A DNA stretch of 38,636 bases from an uncultured Ruminococcus sp. (GTDB lineage Bacteria; Bacillota; Clostridia; Oscillospirales; Acutalibacteraceae). Under the pieces are notes generated by a model. It searched no databases. It had not been told where the DNA came from and was given only the letters and a program-made list of their open reading frames with translations. The position numbers and the translations under genes were made by a program. The first letter of the stretch is position 1, and each line of letters begins with the position of its first letter. The stretch is from NCBI GenBank assembly GCA_902768825.1, contig CACXMR010000030.1, forward strand, positions 1 to 38,636. The letters run 5' to 3'. Below are positions 33,731 through 38,636 of this stretch, in pieces.

Positions 33731-34495
33731 TCAGACGTTCAACTGATATACCCTGCGGGCATTTTGTGCGGTTATGCGCAGAAGCTCCTCCGTATCCATG
33801 CCCTTTATCTCAGCTATCCTCTCAGCGCAGAAGCGTATCATAGAGGAATCGTTTCTCTTTCCCCTATAGGGCACCGGCGCCAGATAAGGGCAATCCGTTT
33901 CCAGCACAAGAGACTCTATTGGCACGGCTTCGATTACCTCCACGGACTTACGGGCATTTTTAAAGGTAATAACACCGCCCATACCTATATACATTCCAAG
34001 CCTGACCACTTCCATGGCCATTTCCCTGCTGCCGGAGAAGCAATGGACTATACCCTTAGGTCTGTATTTCTTTATATAGTCAAGCACATCTCCATGAGCC
34101 TCCCTGTCGTGTATGACCACCGGAAGGGAAAGCTCCTCAGCAAGCCTGAGCTGAGCCTCAAAGACCCTGCGCTGCAGTTCCTTTGGCACATCGTAGTAAT
34201 AATCAAGGCCTATCTCACCCACCGCAACCACCTTGGGATCACGGCAAAGCTCCCTTATGACGTTCAGTTGCTCCATACTATTCTCGTCAGCGCATTCCGG
34301 ATGAATGCCTGCCGCCGCATACATATTATCATACTTGTGGGCAAGCTCCAGGCTGAATTTTGATGTCTCCACGGTAGTGCCCTGATTGACGATACCGCAG
34401 ACCTCGCCCTCAAAGAGTTTATCTATCAGCTCATACCTATCCTCATCAAACGCCCTGTCATCATAATGAGCGTGTGTATCAAAAATATTTCCCAT
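33731..34495 (-). CDS. tatD: TatD-family metal-dependent hydrolase (DNase)
   Basis: 254 residues, TIM-barrel. Metal ligands are all visible: His8 and His10 (THAHYDD), Glu in VGEIGLDYYYD, His in VVIHDREAH, His in IVHCFSG, and Asp in ETDCPYL. Family members act as 3'-5' exonucleases or deoxyribonucleases. The start has AAAGGA 8 nt upstream. It is the first gene of the tatD-SDR-ThyX-like operon. Confidence 0.93.
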   Translation of the reverse strand: MGNIFDTHAHYDDRAFDEDRYELIDKLFEGEVCGIVNQGTTVETSKFSLELAHKYDNMYAAAGIHPECADENSMEQLNVIRELCRDPKVVAVGEIGLDYYYDVPKELQRRVFEAQLRLAEELSLPVVIHDREAHGDVLDYIKKYRPKGIVHCFSGSREMAMEVVRLGMYIGMGGVITFKNARKSVEVIEAVPIESLVLETDCPYLAPVPYRGKRNDSSMIRFCAERIAEIKGMDTEELLRITAQNARRVYQLNV

Positions 34496-34538
34496 GAAAA
34501 CATTCCTTTATCTTTTCAATAAGCTGTGTCGCCCCTAT

Positions 34539-34567
34539 ATTATAAGTCAAATATATCCTCTTGTCAA
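34539..34567 (-). promoter_or_regulatory. Perfect consensus promoter of the tatD operon
   Basis: Minus strand: TTGACA (34562-34567), a 17-nt spacer, TATAAT (34539-34544), a full sigma-A consensus. The start site is near 34532, about 37 nt before the tatD ATG. The repeat block at 34576-35092 begins 8 nt upstream of the -35. Confidence 0.88.
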
Positions 34568-34575
34568 TCAGTCGG

Positions 34576-34608
34576 CGCCAGCGTGACGCCAGCGTGACGC
34601 CAGCGTGA
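34576..34608. repeat. 11-bp tandem repeat, three copies
   Basis: CGCCAGCGTGA occurs three times head to tail and is followed by CGCTGG. The last unit with this tail forms the palindrome CCAGCG-TGA-CGCTGG. It lies directly upstream of the tatD promoter. Confidence 0.9.
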
Positions 34609-34646
34609 CGCTGGACCCCTGTTCGCGGGGTGCGCTGCACTGCGTT

Positions 34647-35061
34647 CCGCTTTGTGTACGGACTCAAACTGTACCCTCGCGGTTGATAGTTTCATCGTGC
34701 GGATAGTAGAGTGTATTGTCAGAGTGATGATAGTATCAGCCGCGAGCAGCCAACTAAGAAGTCAGATGCTCTGCCCCCGCGAACACGGGAGCGCAGGCGC
34801 AGTGAAACAAGTGCCCTTTGGGTGCTCTGCGCCGCTTTGTGTACGGACTCAAACTGCATCGGTCGCGGTTGATAGTTTCATCGTGCGATAGTAAAGTGTA
34901 TTGTCAGAGTGATGGTAGTATCAGCCGCGAGCAGCCAACTAAGAAATCAGATGCTCTGCCCCCGCGAAATCGGGAGCGCAGGCGCAGTGAAACAAGTGCC
35001 CTTGGGGTGCTCTGCGCCGCTTTGTGTACGGACTCAAACTGCATCGGTCGCGGTTGATAAT
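34647..35061. repeat. 185-bp tandem repeat (two full copies and a partial third)
   Basis: Units begin at 34647, 34832 and 35017, an exact 185-bp period. The two full copies differ at roughly a dozen positions and by two compensating one-base indels. Each contains an inverted pair, TCGCGGTTGATA and TATCAGCCGCGA (34677-34688 with 34734-34745; 34863-34874 with 34919-34930). The third unit is cut after TCGCGGTTGATA, where repeat copy C begins. It occupies most of the 700-nt gap between divergent tatD and the M16 gene; short open frames here are products of the repeats and lack support as genes. Confidence 0.93.
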
Positions 35062-35092
35062 TGTTCCCAAAAACGACAACACAAAAGTTTTG
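35048..35092 (+). repeat. Dispersed repeat, copy C (one end only)
   Basis: CGGTTGATAATTGTTCCC, AAAAACGACAACACAAAAG matches the left end of copy B (30838-30883) with a few substitutions and one inserted A. Its first bases are at the same time the end of the third 185-bp unit, so the two repeat families share the sequence CGG-T/C-TGATA. Confidence 0.8.
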
Positions 35093-35122
35093 GCGGCGGG
35101 GCTTTTATATCGTGAAAGAATG

Positions 35123-35131
35123 TGTTATAAT
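35123..35131 (+). promoter_or_regulatory. Extended -10 promoter of the M16 gene pair
   Basis: TGT-TATAAT (35123-35131) is a perfect extended -10; no good -35 is present 17 nt upstream. The start would be near 35138, about 70 nt before the gene. It lies 30 nt after repeat copy C. Confidence 0.6.
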
Positions 35132-35206
35132 ATAGTATTATACACAATCATCCGGCAGAAACAGTCTGAGAGATACGTGCCGGGAATCGTGGAAGGAGAA
35201 ACCATA

Positions 35207-36469
35207 ATGTCCGATTTTATAAAAAGAGAAATCTGTGAGGGTGTTGATTTTTGCAACATCCGGGATGACAGATTCAAGGCGGGACGGATAAGTGTGAACC
35301 TTATCACTCCGCTTGACCGCTCAACTGCCGCTGCCAACGCCCTGCTGTCATGGGTGCTCACCAGGTCCTGCAAGAAATATCCTGATATCACCTCTTTGTC
35401 AAGGAAGCTTAATGACCTTTACGGCGCAGCTCTTTACCCTTCTGTCCTCAGATCGGGAGATTATCAGCTTATCTCAATAACAGCCTCCGGTCTTGATGAC
35501 AGATATTCCATGGACGGAGAGTCAGTATCCTCCGAGCTTGCCGACCTGCTGTGCTCCATAATATTCGACCCGAAGCTTGTGGACGGGCATTTTGACGACG
35601 AGGACGTGGAGCAGGAGCGCAGACAGCTCCTTGAAGATATCGATGCAGAATATAATGACAAACGGCTTTATTCTATCAAGAGATGCCTTGAGATCATGTG
35701 CCGTGACGAGCTTTATTCCATAGGCAGATGCGGCAGCCGGGAAGATGTGGAGGCACTCAGCCACGGCAGCATAGTTGCAGCATGGAAAAGGCTTCTTGAC
35801 AATTCAAAGGTGCGCATAACAATGCTTGGCAGTGCAGACCCGGATAAGGCTTTTGAACGCTTTTCAGCCTTCTTCGCTGACAAGCCGAGGAAGTTCAGAG
35901 TTTCTCCGGTAGTCGTGCCTGAGGTGCGTGAGGTAAAGCGTATCGTGGAGACGGATGAGATTTCCCAGTCAAAGTTAGTTATGGGCTACCGCTGCAAATA
36001 TCCGGAAAACAACCGTGAGAGAATAGCAAGCACCCTCATGTCCACAGTGCTTGGCGGCACACCCACCTCAAAGCTCTTTGAAAACGTCCGTGAAAAGCAG
36101 AGCCTTTGCTACTACTGCTCCTCAATGGTAGAGAACAAAAAAGGCCTGATGCTCATAAGCAGCGGCGTTGAGACAGAAAATATAGAAAAGACGGAAAAAG
36201 CCATCACCGATCAGGTGGAGCTGCTTATGCGAGGCGTCATCTCCGATGATGAGTTTGATTCCGCAAAGCTTGCCCTTAAAAACGCTTTCATTTCAGTGAT
36301 GGACAACCTTGCAGCCATGGAATCCTTCTATCTCAACTATATCCTCAGCGATCAGACCCTGTCTCCTGCCGAATCCGTACAGCTGCTGGAGACCATCACC
36401 AAAGAGGACGTCACCGCACTGGCTTCTCACATCAAGCTTGATACGGTATTCTCCCTGGTGGGTAACTGA
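35207..36469 (+). CDS. M16 peptidase-like protein without zinc motif (YmfF type)
   Basis: 420 residues, the fold of an insulinase/processing-peptidase (M16) subunit: LLSWVLTRSCKKYPDITSLSRKLNDLYGA near the start and the second-half signature TPTSKLFENVREKQSLCYYCSS. The HxxEH zinc motif is missing from the expected place, as in the non-catalytic partner of paired M16 proteins (YmfF-like). ATG at 35207 follows GGAAGGAG; the longer open frame to 35024 runs into the repeats. The stop overlaps the next reading frame by a few bases, and the catalytic partner follows 17 nt later. Family members have been linked to peptide processing and EF-P modification; the role here is open. Confidence 0.85.
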   Translation: MSDFIKREICEGVDFCNIRDDRFKAGRISVNLITPLDRSTAAANALLSWVLTRSCKKYPDITSLSRKLNDLYGAALYPSVLRSGDYQLISITASGLDDRYSMDGESVSSELADLLCSIIFDPKLVDGHFDDEDVEQERRQLLEDIDAEYNDKRLYSIKRCLEIMCRDELYSIGRCGSREDVEALSHGSIVAAWKRLLDNSKVRITMLGSADPDKAFERFSAFFADKPRKFRVSPVVVPEVREVKRIVETDEISQSKLVMGYRCKYPENNRERIASTLMSTVLGGTPTSKLFENVREKQSLCYYCSSMVENKKGLMLISSGVETENIEKTEKAITDQVELLMRGVISDDEFDSAKLALKNAFISVMDNLAAMESFYLNYILSDQTLSPAESVQLLETITKEDVTALASHIKLDTVFSLVGN

Positions 36470-36486
36470 TGAAAGGAGACAGCCCA

Positions 36487-37767
36487 ATGGAATTTGAAAT
36501 CATAAAAAACGAACGGCTCTCAGAGGAATACTTCACCCTGAAGCACCCCTCCGGCCTTAAAATATTGGTTTATCCCAAGGAAGGCTCCCACTCGACCTAT
36601 GCTATGATAGGCACTCATTTCGGGTCGATAAACAGAGAGTTCATCCACAACGGAAAGAAAATCACCGTACCTGACGGCACGGCACACTACCTTGAGCACA
36701 AGCTCTTTGAGAGCGAGGAGGGTGACGCCTTCAAGCAATATGCAAAGACAGGTGCCTCAGCCAACGCCTATACTTCCTTTGACACCACCTGCTATCTTTT
36801 CAGCTGTTCTGAAAAGTTTGATGAATCACTGGAAATACTCTTTGACCTGATACAGTCCCCCTACTTCACCCCCGAAACGGTAGCAAAGGAACAGGGCATT
36901 ATCGGTCAGGAGATCAAAATGTATGACGACAGCCCGGAATGGCGGGTCAACATGAATCTCCTGCAGGCAATGTATCAGGAGCACACCATAAACAAGGACA
37001 TCGCAGGCACAGTAGAGACCATAGCTGAGATCAATCCTGAGATACTCTACGAGTGCTACAACAGCTACTATAACCTGAACAATATGGTTCTCTCGGTAGC
37101 CGGCAACGCAGATCCCCAAAAGGTCCTTGAGGTAGCCGACCGCAAGCTGAAAATGAACGCCCCCGTACAGACGGAAAGTCTTTTTCCTGAGGAGCCCTAC
37201 AGTGTAGGCAAGGACTATGTAGAGCAGATACTTCCCGTTGCAGTGCCCCTTTTCGCCCTGGGCTTCAAGGAAAACGCAGGCAAGGGCTTTGCCACCACCA
37301 AGGAGCTTCTGTGCACCAGCATCATCCAGGAAGCCTTTGCCGGTGAGGGATCGGCGCTTTACCGTGACCTGCTGGATAAAAAGCTTATCAACTCCTCATT
37401 CTATACGGAGTATAGTGAAGGCAACGGCTACCGCTATCTTGCCTTCCAGGGAGAGACAAGATACCCCTCAGAGGTAAGCAAGGCGATAAAGGAAGCAGTT
37501 ATAAAGCTCCACGAAACAGGCATTTCTGCAGAGGACTTTGAAAACGCAAAGCGTTGTGTCTACGGAAGGATAATAAGAGGCTTTGACCGTCCCTCGTCCA
37601 TCTCAGCAGAGCTGATAAACGGAGAGTTTACCGGCAGAGACATCTTTGAGGGCGCCGAGCTTATCTCCGGCATAACCCTTGAGGATGTAAACACACGCCT
37701 TGCCTCTCAGCTTGACCCTGACAACTGCTGTCTTTCCGTGATAAAGGCAATCACGGAGGTCACCTGA
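36487..37767 (+). CDS. M16 zinc peptidase (YmfH type)
   Basis: 426 residues. The inverted zinc motif HYLEH is at 67-71 (TAHYLEHKLFES) with a downstream glutamate-bearing EQGIIGQEIKMY, so it should be catalytic. GKGFATTKELLCTSIIQEAF leads the second half. ATG at 36487 is preferred to 36469, because AAAGGAG lies 8 nt before it. It probably works as a dimer with the motif-less protein just upstream. Confidence 0.9.
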   Translation: MEFEIIKNERLSEEYFTLKHPSGLKILVYPKEGSHSTYAMIGTHFGSINREFIHNGKKITVPDGTAHYLEHKLFESEEGDAFKQYAKTGASANAYTSFDTTCYLFSCSEKFDESLEILFDLIQSPYFTPETVAKEQGIIGQEIKMYDDSPEWRVNMNLLQAMYQEHTINKDIAGTVETIAEINPEILYECYNSYYNLNNMVLSVAGNADPQKVLEVADRKLKMNAPVQTESLFPEEPYSVGKDYVEQILPVAVPLFALGFKENAGKGFATTKELLCTSIIQEAFAGEGSALYRDLLDKKLINSSFYTEYSEGNGYRYLAFQGETRYPSEVSKAIKEAVIKLHETGISAEDFENAKRCVYGRIIRGFDRPSSISAELINGEFTGRDIFEGAELISGITLEDVNTRLASQLDPDNCCLSVIKAITEVT

Positions 37768-37796
37768 CGACGCCTCTTGAAGGGAGGCTTGCCGGA

Positions 37797-38636
37797 ATGT
37801 ATAATGTTCAGTTCCCCGGAATGGGGATATCTATGACCATAGACCCTGTGGCATTCTCCATCGGAGATTTCAAGGTCTACTGGTACGGTATCGTTATCGG
37901 GATAGGCTTTGCCCTGGCTCTCTTCTTCGCCCTGAAGAACCTCAGGCGCTTCGGCATAAAATCAGACGGCTTTATCGACTGTGTTCTCACAGGTCTGATC
38001 TTCGGCATCATCGGTGCCCGCCTGTTTTACGTCATTTTCAAATGGGACTATTACTCCGTCCACCTGGATGAGCTGTTTGCCATACACAACGGCGGCCTTG
38101 CCATCTACGGCGGTGTTATCGGTGCTCTGATAAGCGCCTGCATAGTGGCAAAAATAAAAAAACTGCCTATTCCCGCTCTTCTTGACATAGCTATGATGGG
38201 CTTTCTCATCGGTCAGGGAATAGGTCGCTGGGGCAATTTCTTCAACCAGGAGGCCTTTGGCACACCTACCGACCTTCCCTGGAGAATGGTCAGCGAAAAC
38301 ACAGGAGGCGTGGGCGTGCACCCCTGCTTCCTGTACGAATCCCTTTGGTGCCTGCTGGGCTTCTTCCTGCTGTGGCTGTTCAGCCGCAAATTCAGGAAAT
38401 ATGACGGACAGATCTTCCTGCTTTATCTCGTATGGTACGGTCTTGAACGCATGGTCGTCGAGGGGCTCAGGACGGACAGCCTTTACACACCGATATTCGG
38501 ACTGAGGGTGTCTCAGATAATAGCCGCAGTCACCGCCCTGACAGGCATCGTGCTGCTGATAGTTTTCCGCAAGAGAACGTACAAGGCAGCGGATCACTTC
38601 ACCGAAGGAGAAACCGGCGCAGCAGCATCCGACACC
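37797..38636 (+). CDS. lgt: Prolipoprotein diacylglyceryl transferase (partial, runs off the right edge)
   Basis: 280 codons are open to the end of the window, with no stop yet. The enzyme attaches diacylglycerol to the lipobox cysteine of prolipoproteins at the membrane. Recognisable parts: FKVYWYGIVIGIGFALAL, HNGGLAIYGGVIGAL, the signature IGQGIGRWGNFFNQEAFG, HPCFLYESLWCLLGF, and RKYDGQIFLLYLVWYGLERM with the conserved Arg in EGLRTDSLY. About seven membrane segments. ATG at 37797 follows GGGAGG by 9 nt; this Shine-Dalgarno can pair with an upstream GCCTC (37771-37775). It should serve the lipoprotein encoded at 15347-16540, among others. Confidence 0.95.
   Translation, partial: MYNVQFPGMGISMTIDPVAFSIGDFKVYWYGIVIGIGFALALFFALKNLRRFGIKSDGFIDCVLTGLIFGIIGARLFYVIFKWDYYSVHLDELFAIHNGGLAIYGGVIGALISACIVAKIKKLPIPALLDIAMMGFLIGQGIGRWGNFFNQEAFGTPTDLPWRMVSENTGGVGVHPCFLYESLWCLLGFFLLWLFSRKFRKYDGQIFLLYLVWYGLERMVVEGLRTDSLYTPIFGLRVSQIIAAVTALTGIVLLIVFRKRTYKAADHFTEGETGAAASDT

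Noticed and set aside
34652-35115. Short open frames of 60-80 codons in the 185-bp repeats
   Set aside because: The same frame recurs because the DNA is repeated; there is no ribosome binding site and no protein-like composition.

Overview
The window looks like a chromosomal segment of a Gram-positive, spore-lineage Firmicute, most likely an Oscillospiraceae/Ruminococcus-like clostridium. The grounds are a division and cell-wall (dcw) cluster in clostridial order, an L27 with the Firmicute N-terminal extension encoded next to its processing protease Prp, a SpoVAE-type sporulation gene, a paired YmfF/YmfH-like M16 set, strong GGAGG ribosome binding sites, and several secreted transglutaminase-like proteins. 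The genus is an inference. Nearly every gene is recognisable housekeeping; the unusual material lies in the dcw cluster and in a few repeat-rich intergenic gaps.

Layout. 1-5570 (minus): the ribosome binding site of a gene lying off the left edge, a secreted Big2-repeat/transglutaminase protein, and an ilvB-ilvN-ilvC branched-chain amino-acid operon driven by a perfect consensus promoter with almost no leader. 5756-11860 (plus): rsmD-coaD-coiled-coil protein-membrane-anchored transglutaminase protein, then rplU-prp-rpmA, then obg-mrnC. 11900-12240: a bidirectional terminator followed by a run of hairpins holding copy A of a small dispersed repeat. 12242-18203 (minus): anion permease, uvrC, transglutaminase-like lipoprotein, pyrB carrying a fused PyrI-type zinc domain, and a GNAT acetyltransferase. 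18280-30205 (minus): the dcw cluster, transcribed mraZ-rsmH-ftsL-PBP-[Mur-ligase-like pseudoenzyme]-mraY-ftsW-murG-ftsQ, then ftsZ with its own candidate promoter. murE, murF, murD and murC are absent, and a 185-residue protein that resembles a Mur ligase central domain without its ATP loop sits where murE/murF usually lie. ftsW is broken by one extra base in a T6 run. FtsQ ends in eight acidic 12-residue repeats.

30316-30828 (plus): a lone spoVAE. 31026-34567 (minus): malic enzyme, then a tatD-SDR-ThyX-like operon with a perfect promoter. 34570-35100: a composite repeat block (3 x 11 bp, then 2.2 x 185 bp with nested inverted repeats, then copy C of the dispersed repeat). 35123-38636 (plus): two M16 peptidase-like genes, one without and one with the HxxEH zinc motif, then lgt running off the right edge.

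The best candidates for something undescribed are (1) the Mur-ligase-derived cysteine-rich protein inside a dcw cluster stripped of mur ligases, (2) the PyrB-zinc-domain fusion without an allosteric domain, (3) the FtsQ acidic repeat tail encoded by a 36-bp minisatellite, and (4) the dispersed terminal-inverted-repeat element (three copies) and the 185-bp tandem array that shares its end. No tRNA, rRNA, CRISPR array, prophage or transposase gene was seen.
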